Shown: positions 50,604-59,234 of the stretch, one piece after another | Layout of the letters: the number at the start of each line of letters is the position of its first letter | Numbering within the stretch: the first letter of the stretch is position 1 | Assembly: GCF_014648655.1 (NCBI RefSeq) | Contig: NZ_BMRN01000012.1 | Span: 1 to 64,000 of the forward strand | DNA: 64,000 nucleotides | From: Streptomyces atratus | GTDB taxonomy: Bacteria > Actinomycetota > Actinomycetes > Streptomycetales > Streptomycetaceae | Direction: 5' to 3' | Notes under the pieces: generated by a model | What the model was told of the DNA's origin: nothing | The model's input: the letters and a program-made list of their open reading frames with translations, nothing else | Database searches by the model: none | Made by a program: the position numbers and the translations under genes

Positions 50604-51098
50604 TCACGTGTTGAGGAACTCCGCGCACCGGTAGGGGCCCAGCGCGGCACCTTCGGACGGCCGCAGGGTGACCTCGACGTCGTCGGTCCTGACCTTCGGG
50701 TCGAGTACGGACTGGGCGCGCGCCAGCGTGCACACCAGCTGGCCCGTACCCTGGTCGCGTCCCGACTCCGCATAGGGGCCGTCGAGGCGCACCGTGACGC
50801 GGATGCCCGTCCCGGTCACCGAGAAGCCGGGGAGCTGGACAAGAGAGGTGAGTCCGTCGCGCTGCTCGGCGGGCGGCGGACCCGACAGGAGCAGCTTCAC
50901 CACCGAGTTGAGGTCCTTGACATCCTTGTCGAGCAGGGGCACTCCGCGCAGCCCACCGGCGGACGCGTAGTACAGCCGCATGCCGCGCGTCAGCCCGGAC
51001 GCGGGCTCGCCCGCGCCTATCACTCCGGTCGGCTGGACGCCGCAGCCCACGAGAGCGATCCCCAGCGCGGCGACCACGACCCCTTGTGCGACCTTCAC
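50604..51098 (-). CDS. GerMN-like lipoprotein of the two-component operon
   Basis: A 164-residue lipoprotein: signal VKVAQGVVVAALGIALVGCG with Cys19 in the lipobox. The mature part has a GerMN-like region, LYYASAGGLRGVPLLDKDVKDLNSVVKLLLSGPPPAEQRDGLTSLV, as in LpqB/GerM-type proteins. GTG 51098 overlaps the sensor kinase stop by four bases. In Streptomyces, lipoproteins encoded with a sensor kinase can modulate it, so a role in sensing is plausible. It is the last gene of RR-HK-lipoprotein. Confidence 0.82.
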   Translation of the reverse strand: MKVAQGVVVAALGIALVGCGVQPTGVIGAGEPASGLTRGMRLYYASAGGLRGVPLLDKDVKDLNSVVKLLLSGPPPAEQRDGLTSLVQLPGFSVTGTGIRVTVRLDGPYAESGRDQGTGQLVCTLARAQSVLDPKVRTDDVEVTLRPSEGAALGPYRCAEFLNT

Positions 51099-52630
51099 TC
51101 CGTGTCCTCTCCTGTACGTCGCAGGGGCAGCCGCAGCGTGAACACGGCGCCGCGCCGCGGTCCATCGGCCACGTCGATCGTGCCGCCGTGCAGCCGTGCG
51201 TTCTCCAGTGCGATCGCCGTGCCGAGGCCGCTGCCCTGTCCGCTGTCGTCGGCCGCGCCACGCGTGCGGGCCGCGTCCGCCTTGTAGAACCGGTCGAAGA
51301 CCCGCTCCCGAGCCCCCGGCGGCAGCCCGGGACCGTGGTCGGCGACCTCCAGCGTCACCCACTCCCCGTCCGCCTCGCGGGCCGTTGCGAGGGTCACGGT
51401 GACCGGCGGGGCTCCGTGCCGCAGCGCGTTGCCCACCAGGTTCGCGACGATCACGTCGATGCGGCGCCGGTCGATCACCGCCCGTACACCCTCATGGAGG
51501 TGCGTCTGCACCCGGTCCGTCCAGCCGCGCAGTGCCAGCGACGCCCGTACGGTGTCGGCGAGGTCCGTCTCGGCCGCGTTCAGCCGTACCGCCTTGGCGT
51601 CGAAGCGGGAGATCTCCATCAGGTCCTCGACCAGCCGGGACAGCCGTGCCGTCTCCGCGCCGACGGCACGGGCCGCCCGCGCCGCGTCCGGTGGCAGCTG
51701 GTCGGCGTCCTCCTCCAGGACGGTCGCCACCATCGTCATCGCCGCGAGGGGCGTGCGCAGTTCGTGCGACACGTCCGCCACGAAGCGGCGTGCCTTCGCC
51801 TCCTGCACGCGCAGTTCCGCGTCGGAAGCCTGGAGCGCGTCGGCGGTTTCGTTGAACGTCCTTGCCAGGTCGGCGAGTTCGTCGTGCCCGGTGACGGCGA
51901 CCCGGCTGCCGAGGTCTCCGGTCGCGAGCTCGCGGGTGGCCCGGCCCAGCTTCCGTACCGGACGAAGGACCGTCCCCGCGGCCAGCAGCGCCAGGACGGC
52001 GGCCAGCAGCACCACCGGCACGATGCCCGCCCGTACGGAGTCCAGCAGGGCGGCGGTGTCGTCGCGCTCGGCCCGCAGATCGCTGATCGCGAAGACCTCC
52101 AGGCCGGAGGTGCGGTGGTCCCCGTCGGCGAACGTGACGGGCGTGCCGACGACCAGGTAGGGCTCGCCCCGCCACTGCACCCGTTGGAACGCGGCGTCGT
52201 CGCCGGTCATGACGGCGCTGCGCAGCTCGACGGTGATCCGGCCCTCCGTCTCGGCCAGCGAGTCGGAGACCGCGGTGAGGTCCTGGTAGCGGGCGACCAC
52301 GATCTTCCCGCCGATGCCCTCCGACACCTTCGCCGCGAACCGGGACAGCGTCCGCTGGTCGGGCGGTACGTCGAAGTCGGCGGCCACCGCGCCGACCCGC
52401 TCCCGGAAGTCGTTCACGGCCGCGTTCTGGGCGCGCTGGAGGACGGCGGTACGGGCGTCCCGGTAGGCGAGGGCGGTCGAGGTCACCGCGCTGATCAGAG
52501 CGACGACGACGAAGGTGACGACGAGCCGGACGCGCAGCCCGCCGACGAGCCGCCGGGAGCGCCGCTTCGAGGCGACGCCGCGCTTGCCCTTGTTTGTGCG
52601 CTTCACAGTGGCCCGATCTGTACGCTTCAC
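51095..52630 (-). CDS. Sensor histidine kinase
   Basis: A 511-residue EnvZ/HPK2-type kinase. Basic N-terminus, TM1 at about residues 33-55, an extracytoplasmic sensor loop, TM2 (AGIVPVVLLAAVLALLAAGTVL), HAMP, H-box FVADVSHELRTPLAAM, N-box LVGNALRHG, and ATP-lid motifs DHGPGLPP and GSGLGTAIA. GTG 52630 overlaps the response regulator stop (GTGA). A second GTG at 52606 arises from a 24-bp in-frame duplication and could also serve as start. The ligand is unknown; a cell-envelope signal is likely given the divergent exporter operon. Confidence 0.92.
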   Translation of the reverse strand: MKRTDRATVKRTNKGKRGVASKRRSRRLVGGLRVRLVVTFVVVALISAVTSTALAYRDARTAVLQRAQNAAVNDFRERVGAVAADFDVPPDQRTLSRFAAKVSEGIGGKIVVARYQDLTAVSDSLAETEGRITVELRSAVMTGDDAAFQRVQWRGEPYLVVGTPVTFADGDHRTSGLEVFAISDLRAERDDTAALLDSVRAGIVPVVLLAAVLALLAAGTVLRPVRKLGRATRELATGDLGSRVAVTGHDELADLARTFNETADALQASDAELRVQEAKARRFVADVSHELRTPLAAMTMVATVLEEDADQLPPDAARAARAVGAETARLSRLVEDLMEISRFDAKAVRLNAAETDLADTVRASLALRGWTDRVQTHLHEGVRAVIDRRRIDVIVANLVGNALRHGAPPVTVTLATAREADGEWVTLEVADHGPGLPPGARERVFDRFYKADAARTRGAADDSGQGSGLGTAIALENARLHGGTIDVADGPRRGAVFTLRLPLRRTGEDTE

Positions 52631-52642
52631 AGTGGCCCGAAG
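52595..52642. repeat. 24-bp tandem duplication across the RR stop / HK start
   Basis: Two adjacent units (52595-52618 and 52619-52642) match at 21 of 24 bases, sharing the core CGCTTCACAGTGGCCCGA. The unit length is eight codons, so the kinase frame is kept: the N-terminus reads VKRTDRAT then VKRTNKGK. The duplication creates two GTG starts, one of them overlapping the response regulator stop. Confidence 0.85.
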
Positions 52643-53319
52643 CGGTAGCCGAAGCCCCGCACCGTCTGTACGTACCGCGGCTTCGCCGGTACGTCCTCGA
52701 GCTTGGCCCGCAGCCGTCCGACCGCCGCGTCCACCAGCCGGGAGTCGCCCAGGTAGGTGTGGTCCCAGACGGATTCGAGGAGCTGCTCGCGGCTGAAGAC
52801 CCGGCCGGGCGCGGCAGACAGCTCCAGCAGCAGCCGCAGTTCGGTGGGCGGCAGCGCGACCGGTGTGCCGTTCTTGGTGACGGTCAGCCCGGCGCGGTCG
52901 ATCACCAGCCCGGCGAGATCGGCGTCCGAACGCTGTCGTGCGGACGGCTCCGCACGGCGCAGGGCGGCCCGGATGCGGGCCTCCAGGACGGGCGCGGTGA
53001 CCGGCTTGACGACGTAGTCGTCGGCGCCCGCCTCCAGGCCGGTCACGATGTCCGAGTCGTCGCCGCGCGCGGTCAGCATGATGACCGGCAGGGTCGCCGA
53101 GCGGGCGCGGATGCGGCGGCACACCTCGAAGCCGTCCATGCCGGGCAGCATCAGGTCCAGTACGGCCAGTTCGACCCGCGCGCCCCGCTCCCCGGCCAGC
53201 AGGGCAAGGGCCTGCTCGCCGGTGGCGGCGGTGTCCACTCCGTACCCGTGACGGCGCAGCACGAGCTCCATTCCGTCCCGTACGGACGCGTCGTCCTCGA
53301 TGAGCAGTACATGCGGCAT
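52627..53319 (-). CDS. OmpR-family response regulator
   Basis: A 230-residue regulator. The receiver domain has Asp9/Asp10 (LLIEDD), phospho-acceptor Asp55 in LAVLDLMLPGMDGF, and the Lys of DDYVVKP. The C-terminal winged helix has PTELRLLLELSAAPGRVFSREQLLESVWDHTYLGDSRLVDAAVGRLRAKLEDVP. ATG 53319 is followed directly by the first strand. It leads the RR-HK-lipoprotein operon and is divergent from the lipoprotein/ABC exporter operon, its likely target. Confidence 0.94.
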   Translation of the reverse strand: MPHVLLIEDDASVRDGMELVLRRHGYGVDTAATGEQALALLAGERGARVELAVLDLMLPGMDGFEVCRRIRARSATLPVIMLTARGDDSDIVTGLEAGADDYVVKPVTAPVLEARIRAALRRAEPSARQRSDADLAGLVIDRAGLTVTKNGTPVALPPTELRLLLELSAAPGRVFSREQLLESVWDHTYLGDSRLVDAAVGRLRAKLEDVPAKPRYVQTVRGFGYRFGPL

Positions 53320-53445
53320 GAGGCCGATTATGGGCACACCGGGACCGTTTCCGGCTACTCCGTACGGGGGTGGACGCGCAGGTCGGGGGCACTGTTACGT
53401 TCTCATCATGTGGCCATGGACGGGCCATCATCTGCAGCGGCGAAC

Positions 53446-54108
53446 GTGAAGCGCATGAGTTTCCTCAGGACGAACCCCCGCGCCACCGCCCGGCTGCGCC
53501 TGGCCACCCTCGTGGCCGTGCCCGTACTCGCCTTCTCCGTCGCCTGCGGAGGCGGTGACGACAGCGCCGGCGGAGCGAAGAAGGACGACGCGATCGCCGA
53601 CGTACCCGACTCGCCGGCCGCGAGCGCCGCGAAGGGCGAGAGCAAGCCGAACACCCGGCCCGCGGGCAAGAGCGCCTTCTACGACGCCCAGATGAAGTAC
53701 GTCCAGTGCATGCGCGTCAAGGGCGGCTACAAGGACTTCCCCGACCCCAAGCTCAGCGGGCACCTGGACTGGACGAAGATCGACGAGATCGGCTCCCAGC
53801 CCGGCCGCAACGAGGGCATCAAGGGCGGCAAGGACGGTGTCTGCGTCACCGAGTTGCAGGCCGCCATGACGGCCGAGCCCGAGCGCGACCAGCAGAAGGA
53901 CTACGAGTCGATGCTCGCGCACGCCAAGTGCATGCGGGACAACGGCGTCTCCAAGTTCACCAACCCGACCATGAACGGCGGCAACGCCCAGCCGGGCGGC
54001 GACCCGAACCCGGCGTCCCCGTCCATCGACACGAAGTCGCCGTCGTACAAGCAGGCCCGCGAGGCGTGCAAGTCGAAGCTGCTCGACGGTCTGGACGGCA
54101 TGCAGTGA
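53446..54108 (+). CDS. Lipoprotein at the head of the exporter operon
   Basis: About 220 residues. A basic N-terminus and LRLATLVAVPVLAFSVACGGG signal give lipidated Cys34. After a Gly/Ser/Asp linker come two segments with YxxCMRxxG-type motifs, AQMKYVQCMRVKGGYKDFPDP and MLAHAKCMRDNGVSKFTNP, plus a third cysteine region QAREACKSKLL. This Cys-Met-Arg pattern is seen in actinobacterial exporter-associated lipoproteins; the function is not known. GTG 53446 or ATG 53455 may be the start. The stop overlaps the adaptor gene (GTGA). Confidence 0.82.
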   Translation: MKRMSFLRTNPRATARLRLATLVAVPVLAFSVACGGGDDSAGGAKKDDAIADVPDSPAASAAKGESKPNTRPAGKSAFYDAQMKYVQCMRVKGGYKDFPDPKLSGHLDWTKIDEIGSQPGRNEGIKGGKDGVCVTELQAAMTAEPERDQQKDYESMLAHAKCMRDNGVSKFTNPTMNGGNAQPGGDPNPASPSIDTKSPSYKQAREACKSKLLDGLDGMQ

Positions 54109-55181
54109 AGCGCCGCACCGCCTTCCTCGCGCTCGGCGCGGTGACCGTCGCCGCCGCCGTCACCGGGGGAGTCCTGTTCCTCGGCGACGGCGGCGACGCG
54201 GGCGCCTCCGGGAGGGACGGCAATCTGCCGCCCGCCACCGCGACCGTCGTACGCACCGACCTCGTGCAGTCCAAGACGGTCGACGGCAAGCTCGACTTCG
54301 CGCAGCGCCGCGCAGTCAAGTCCGCCGTCGAGGGCACCGTCACGGTGGCCGCATCCGAAGGGAAGACGCTGACCATGGGGCAGGCACTGTACGAGCTGAA
54401 CGACAAGCCCGTCACCCTCCTCTACGGGCCGGTCCCGATGTTCCGCGAGATGAAGGCGGGCGACCGGGGCAGCGACGTGCTCCAGCTGGAGCGCAATCTG
54501 CGCGACCTGGGGTACGGAGCGAACCTCTACGTCGACGCGCGGTACGACGAGAACACCGAGGCCGCCGTCAAGCAGTGGCAGAAGTCGCTGAACCGTGAGA
54601 CCACCGGCAAGGTCGGCAAGGGCGATGTCGTCTTCCAGCCCGACCGGGTCAAGGTCGTCACCGCGGACGCGGCGCTCGCCGACCAGGTCGGCCCGGACAC
54701 GCCCGTACTGACGGTCGCCTCCACCAAGCCGGTCGTCCGCGCGCAGCTCGACCAGGGCGACGGCGCGCTCACCTCCCGGGGCACCAAGGTCGAGGTCACC
54801 CTGCCGAGCGGGAAGACGGCGACCGGCAAGGTGGCCCGGACGGTGCGCCCCGAGGCGTCCGCCGGGGCGAGCGATGCCGCGCAGAACGGCATCACCGTCG
54901 AGGTCGTCCTGGACGGCGGGGTGAGCGCCGCGTCCGGCGAGGACGCCAAGGCGTCGGCGAGCGTGAAGTTCGTCAGCGAGGCGCGCGAGGGAGTCCTCGC
55001 GGTCCCCGTCGAGGCGGTCGTCGCCCTGCGCGGCGAGAACGGCGGCTACGGCCTCCAGGTCGTCCAGGGCGCCACCTCGAAGATGGTGCGGGTGGAGACG
55101 GGCATGACCGCCGACGGGCAGATCGAGGTCAGCGGCCCGGAAGTGCGCGAGGGCCTGAAGGTCGGAGTGGCGAAGTCATGA
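54105..55181 (+). CDS. Peptidoglycan-binding efflux adaptor (HlyD/MacA-like)
   Basis: A 358-residue protein anchored by an N-terminal helix (TAFLALGAVTVAAAVTGGVLFL). A MacA-like beta-barrel core (VEGTVTVAASEGKTLTMGQALYELND) encloses a peptidoglycan-binding domain, GDRGSDVLQLERNLRDLGY...YDENTEAAVKQWQKSLN, at about residues 120-165. The C-terminal barrel follows (VLAVPVEAVVALRGENGGYGLQVV). Such adaptors link an ABC exporter to the wall in Gram-positives. Overlaps of four bases with both neighbours show tight coupling. Confidence 0.88.
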   Translation: MKRRTAFLALGAVTVAAAVTGGVLFLGDGGDAGASGRDGNLPPATATVVRTDLVQSKTVDGKLDFAQRRAVKSAVEGTVTVAASEGKTLTMGQALYELNDKPVTLLYGPVPMFREMKAGDRGSDVLQLERNLRDLGYGANLYVDARYDENTEAAVKQWQKSLNRETTGKVGKGDVVFQPDRVKVVTADAALADQVGPDTPVLTVASTKPVVRAQLDQGDGALTSRGTKVEVTLPSGKTATGKVARTVRPEASAGASDAAQNGITVEVVLDGGVSAASGEDAKASASVKFVSEAREGVLAVPVEAVVALRGENGGYGLQVVQGATSKMVRVETGMTADGQIEVSGPEVREGLKVGVAKS

Positions 55182-55903
55182 CGGTCTCATCGGACGCGGT
55201 GATCGAACTGCGGGACGCCACCAAGTCGTACCCCGGCGGCGTCCACGCCCTGCGCAGAGTGAACCTCACCGTCGAAGAGGGCGAGCTGCTCGCCGTCGTC
55301 GGCCCGTCCGGCTCCGGCAAGTCCACGATGCTCAACGTCATGGGCACCCTCGACAAGCCCACCACGGGCACCGTCCGGGTCGCCGGGTACGACGTGTCCG
55401 AGCTCTCCGACTCCCGGCTCTCCGCACTGCGCGCCCGCCACATCGGCTTCGTGTTCCAGCACTTCCACCTGGCGGCGGGGCGCGACGCGGTGGACAACGT
55501 CGCCGACGGGCTGCTGTACGCGGGTGTACCGCTGAAGGAACGGCGCACGCGTGCGCGGGAAGCGCTCGCCAAGGTCCGGCTGGACCACCGCTGCTCGCAC
55601 ACGCCGAACGAGCTGTCCGGCGGTGAGAAGCAGCGCGTGGCCATCGCCCGTGCCCTGGTGGGAGACCCCCGGCTGCTGCTGGCGGACGAACCGACCGGGG
55701 CGCTGGACACCGCGTCCGGCGAGATCGTCATGGAGCTGCTGCACGAGCTGAACGCGTCCGGCACCACCATCTGCGTGATCACCCACGACAACGAGATCGC
55801 GGACTCGCTGCCGCGCCGGGTCCGCTTCAAGGACGGCGAGATCGTCTCGGACGCGCGCTCCGGCGCGCGCTCCGCCTCCCGTACGGAAGAGGTCGGTTCA
55901 TGA
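55178..55903 (+). CDS. MacB/LolD-type ABC transporter ATP-binding protein
   Basis: A 241-residue ATPase: Walker A VVGPSGSGKSTMLNVMGTL, Q-loop GFVFQHFHL, signature NELSGGEKQRVAIARAL, Walker B LLLADEPTGALD and H-loop CVITHD. The start overlaps the adaptor stop and the stop overlaps the permease start, each by four bases. It powers the FtsX/MacB-like permease. The substrate may be a lipid, peptide or antibiotic; it is not deducible. Confidence 0.94.
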   Translation: MTVSSDAVIELRDATKSYPGGVHALRRVNLTVEEGELLAVVGPSGSGKSTMLNVMGTLDKPTTGTVRVAGYDVSELSDSRLSALRARHIGFVFQHFHLAAGRDAVDNVADGLLYAGVPLKERRTRAREALAKVRLDHRCSHTPNELSGGEKQRVAIARALVGDPRLLLADEPTGALDTASGEIVMELLHELNASGTTICVITHDNEIADSLPRRVRFKDGEIVSDARSGARSASRTEEVGS

Positions 55904-57093
55904 AGCACGACCTCAAGCCCTCCCGCCTCTGCGCCCGCGACATCCTCCGCGTCGGTGCGGTCGGCCTTCGCGCCCGTCGCGCGCGCGTGGTGCTCTCGGC
56001 GCTCGGCATCGCCATCGGTATCGCGACCATGGTCGCGGTCGTCGGCCTGTCCGAGTCGAGCCGCGCGGACCTGATGGCCCAGCTCGACCGCCTCGGCACC
56101 AACCTCCTCACCGCCGAGGCGGGTGAGGACCCCATGGGGCAGCCGATCAAGCTCCCCAAGAACGCGGTCGCGATGGTCGAGCGCGTCGGCCCGGTGCAGC
56201 ACGCCACGGCCACCGCCGACGTCGACGCCCGCATCCGCCGCAGCGACGTGGTCCCCGAGGAGCGCACCGCAGGCGTCACCACCCAGGCGGCCCGCATCGA
56301 CCTGCTGTCCGCGCTCGGCGGCGAGGTCGACAAGGGCGTCTGGCTGAATCCGGTCGGCGAACGCCTCCCGACGACGGTCCTCGGCGCGGTGGCGGCGGAC
56401 CGCCTCGGTATCACCCGCACCGGCGAGACGATCATGATGAACGACACGCGCGTGGTCGTCGTGGGCATCCTCAAACCGCTCGAACTGGTCCCCAACCTGG
56501 ACCGGGTGGCCATGGTCGGATTCCCCGCCGCCGAGCGTTACTTCGGCTTCGACGGCCACCCCACCACCATCTTCGAGCGCTCCACGGACGCTTCGGTGGA
56601 GGATGTGAGGGCGGTCCTGGCCCGCACCATCAGCCCCGGCAACGAGGCGGGCGTCAAGGTCTCCCGCCCCTCGGACGCGCTGGCCGCCAAGGCCGCCACC
56701 GACGAGGGCCTGACGACCCTGATGCTCGGCCTGGGCGCGGTGGCCCTCCTGGTCGGCGGTGTGGGTGTCGCCAACACCATGGTCATCTCGGTCCTGGAGC
56801 GCCGCCAGGAGATCGGCCTGCGCCGCTCACTGGGCGCCACCCGGGGCGCTATCCGACTCCAGTTCCTGACCGAGTCGCTACTGCTGTCGGCGCTGGGCGG
56901 GGCGACGGGCGCGCTGCTGGGCGCGGTGGCGACGTACGGCTTCGCGCAGGTCCAGGGGTGGATGGCGGTGGTCCCGCTCTGGTCCCTGGCGGGCGGCCTG
57001 GCCGCCACCCTCCTGATCGGCGTGGTCGCGGGCCTCTACCCGGCGATCCGCGCCTCCCGTCTCCACCCGACGGTGGCTCTGAACGCGACGTGA
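55900..57093 (+). CDS. MacB/FtsX-family ABC transporter permease
   Basis: A 397-residue permease: TM1 near the start (ARVVLSALGIAIGIATMVAVVGL), a large extracytoplasmic MacB_PCD-like domain, then three helices at the end including the signature LLVGGVGVANTMVISVLERRQEIGLRRSLGATRGAIRLQFLTESLLLSALGGATGALLG. With the ATPase and adaptor it forms a MacAB-type mechanotransmission exporter. It is last in the operon. Confidence 0.93.
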   Translation: MKHDLKPSRLCARDILRVGAVGLRARRARVVLSALGIAIGIATMVAVVGLSESSRADLMAQLDRLGTNLLTAEAGEDPMGQPIKLPKNAVAMVERVGPVQHATATADVDARIRRSDVVPEERTAGVTTQAARIDLLSALGGEVDKGVWLNPVGERLPTTVLGAVAADRLGITRTGETIMMNDTRVVVVGILKPLELVPNLDRVAMVGFPAAERYFGFDGHPTTIFERSTDASVEDVRAVLARTISPGNEAGVKVSRPSDALAAKAATDEGLTTLMLGLGAVALLVGGVGVANTMVISVLERRQEIGLRRSLGATRGAIRLQFLTESLLLSALGGATGALLGAVATYGFAQVQGWMAVVPLWSLAGGLAATLLIGVVAGLYPAIRASRLHPTVALNAT

Positions 57094-57205
57094 GGCGGCG
57101 GCGTACGGGGTGCCCTCTTGAGGTGGCGCCCCGTACGCCCCACTTGCCCCACGCCGAACGGGCGTGGCCTCCAGCAGCGTCGCGGCCGGTGTGAGGATGG
57201 CTGCC

Positions 57206-57763
57206 ATGACATGGACCGCACCCCGCATCGAACGTACGACAGCCGACGGCGACCAGCTGAACGTCCCGAGCACCGCGGACGAGCGAGCCATGCTGGAGGG
57301 CTGGCTCCGATGGCACAGGGAGACGCTGCTCACCAAGTGCGCCGGACTCGACCCGGCGCAGCTGGCGCACACCGCCGCCGAACCGTCGAACCTCACTCTC
57401 CTCGGCCTGGTACGGCACATGGCGGAGATCGAACGCTGGTGGTTCCGGCGGAGTTTCGCGGGTGAGCCGATCGATGACGTCTTCACCGGCCTGGATGACG
57501 GGGACGAAGGCATCGACGGCGTCGACGCAGCGTACGCGGAACGCGATTTCGCCGCGTACCGCGCCGAGGTCGAGGCGTGCGAGGCCGCCGTGGCGGGGCG
57601 CGGTCTCGACGAGACATTCATGTCGACGACCCGTGGCAGGTCCGTCAGCCTTCGCTGGGTGTATCTGGTGATGATCCAGGAGTACGCCCGCCACAACGGC
57701 CACGCGGACCTGCTGCGCGAACGCACCGACGGCGCCACGGGCGACTACCCGGCGCTGGGGTGA
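57206..57763 (+). CDS. DinB/DUF664 family protein, paralog of the one at 46.6 kb
   Basis: A 185-residue four-helix-bundle protein: LEGWLRWHRETLLTKCAGLDPAQLAHTAAEPSNLTLLGLVRHMAEIERWWFRRSF, and the same C-terminal MIQEYARHNGHADLLRERTDGATGDY as the protein at 46567. The conserved histidines fit a metal site. ATG 57206 is preferred over an upstream in-frame ATG at 57164. It is probably a mycothiol-dependent transferase-like protein. A strong terminator follows. Confidence 0.85.
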   Translation: MTWTAPRIERTTADGDQLNVPSTADERAMLEGWLRWHRETLLTKCAGLDPAQLAHTAAEPSNLTLLGLVRHMAEIERWWFRRSFAGEPIDDVFTGLDDGDEGIDGVDAAYAERDFAAYRAEVEACEAAVAGRGLDETFMSTTRGRSVSLRWVYLVMIQEYARHNGHADLLRERTDGATGDYPALG

Positions 57764-57765
57764 GC

Positions 57766-57804
57766 GCGGTTTCGTACTCCTCGCACCGAGGAGTACGAAA
57801 CCGC
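57766..57804. terminator. Perfect 18-bp-stem hairpin between convergent genes
   Basis: GCGGTTTCGTACTCCTCG (57766-57783) pairs exactly with its complement at 57787-57804 across a 3-base loop. It is bidirectional, three bases before the GntR stop. Confidence 0.93.
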
Positions 57805-57807
57805 CCC

Positions 57808-58203
57808 TCAGCCGTCCGTCCCGGACGGATACACCGCCGCATGGGCCGAGCGGAACAGGGCGGTGACCTCCTGGCCGCTGAGACCCTGAGACCGCGCCTC
57901 GTCCAGCCACTGGGCGAGCGAGGCGCGCAACGGGGAGTCGGGTTCCTCCTGGGCCGGGGCGAGGGACCGGGTGATGAAGGTGCCCGCTCCCTGCCGGACC
58001 TCGGCCAGGCCCGCGCGCTCCAGCTCACGGTACGCCTTGAGGGTCGTGTTCGGGTTGACCTTGGTCTCCGCCGCGACCTGCGCGGCCGTGGGCAGCCTGT
58101 CGCCCTCCTCCAGGGCACCCATCCGCAGAGCCTGTTCGACCTGGCGCACGATCTGGAGGTACGTCGCCACTCCGCTGCGTCTGTCGATCCGGAATACGAC
58201 CAC
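57808..58203 (-). CDS. GntR family regulator, YtrA type
   Basis: A 131-residue regulator with only a short C-terminal tail: VVVFRIDRRSGVATYLQIVRQVEQALRMGALEEGDRLPTAAQVAAETKVNPNTTLKAYRELERAGLAEVRQGAGTFI. This is the YtrA subfamily, which usually represses its own ABC transporter operon. GTG 58203 has GGGAGGTG upstream. It is the third gene of ATPase-permease-regulator. The palindrome before the ATPase gene is the likely operator. Confidence 0.9.
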   Translation of the reverse strand: MVVFRIDRRSGVATYLQIVRQVEQALRMGALEEGDRLPTAAQVAAETKVNPNTTLKAYRELERAGLAEVRQGAGTFITRSLAPAQEEPDSPLRASLAQWLDEARSQGLSGQEVTALFRSAHAAVYPSGTDG

Positions 58204-58256
58204 GTCTTCACCTCCCTTTGAACTGCCGAAACGATACGTACCTGCGGCGGTTTGTC

Positions 58257-59234
58257 CTAAAGGGGGCTCCGGGACACCCGCCACAGGGTGAACACGGTCA
58301 GCACGGCGGTGGCCGCGACGAGGATGCCCGCCCCGGTCCACTGCATGGCCGGCATCTGGTCGTAACCGAGGTACTCGACGACGTTGTTGACGATGCCGTG
58401 CTCCTTGATGCAGGCGTCCGAGGCCGCTTCGGTGGTCTTGGCGCACAGCCCCCAGCCGTAGAGATGGCCGTCGGCGGAGCCGATCCAGCGGTCAAGCTCG
58501 AGCGACTCGTTCAGCCGTGCGGGCATGTCGCCGTCGAGCGGGTAGGTGAGCATGCGTGACGGCGCGAGATATGCGCGCATCTCGCCCCAGACGACCTCGA
58601 CGATCGCGGCGAAGACGAACGTGACCAGCATGGAAGCGAGGACACGCCGCAGCAGCAGGCCGATGGTGATGCCGGCGGCGGTCAGGAAGAGGCAGAGCGC
58701 GGGCAGCACCGGACCGGTGTTGTCGAAGACCGGCCCCTCCGACCACGGACTGGAGAACACCGAACGGTAGGGCTTCCACCACCAGGTGAAGAACGCCGAG
58801 AGCACCGTGCCGGACACGACCACGGCCGCATAGCACCACAGGAGCTTTGTCGTCAGCCAGCGATGGCGGGACACGGACTGGGTGGTGACCAGCTGCGCGG
58901 TGCCGTGCTCCTGATCACCCGCGATCAGCGGGGCGCCGAGGAAGACGGCGAGGATCACGGGCAGCGCGCTCAGGGCCGTGACGGTGAGACTGAGTCCCGT
59001 CGTCGAGGCGACTGCCGGCTGCGCCAGCTCCTTCTCCGGCCAGCCCGCGGCTTCGAGCGTCTGGCCCATCCGGCCGTGCTGGTACGCGATCCAGATCGAG
59101 CCGAGGACCGTCACGGCGAGCACGGTGAGCAGTGCGGCCCGGTGCTGACGTACGACGAGCCAGTTCAGCCCGCGCAGCAGACGGGGTCCGGGCGCGCGTC
59201 CGGTTCGGGACGTCTCGGTCAGGGTGGCGCTCAT
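58257..59234 (-). CDS. ABC transporter permease of the GntR-linked operon
   Basis: A 325-residue membrane protein with about six helices (AALLTVLAVTVLGSIWIAY, ALPVILAVFLGAPLIAGDQEHGTAQLV, GPVLPALCLFLTAAGITIGLLL). GDQEHGTAQLV is the conserved cytoplasmic block of ABC-2-like permeases. The start overlaps the ATPase stop by four bases. The transported substrate is unknown. Confidence 0.86.
   Translation of the reverse strand: MSATLTETSRTGRAPGPRLLRGLNWLVVRQHRAALLTVLAVTVLGSIWIAYQHGRMGQTLEAAGWPEKELAQPAVASTTGLSLTVTALSALPVILAVFLGAPLIAGDQEHGTAQLVTTQSVSRHRWLTTKLLWCYAAVVVSGTVLSAFFTWWWKPYRSVFSSPWSEGPVFDNTGPVLPALCLFLTAAGITIGLLLRRVLASMLVTFVFAAIVEVVWGEMRAYLAPSRMLTYPLDGDMPARLNESLELDRWIGSADGHLYGWGLCAKTTEAASDACIKEHGIVNNVVEYLGYDQMPAMQWTGAGILVAATAVLTVFTLWRVSRSPL

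Noticed and set aside
51095..53431. Single 778-codon frame joining kinase and regulator regions
   Set aside because: The upstream part is an out-of-frame reading of the response regulator; the kinase starts at 52630 or 52606.
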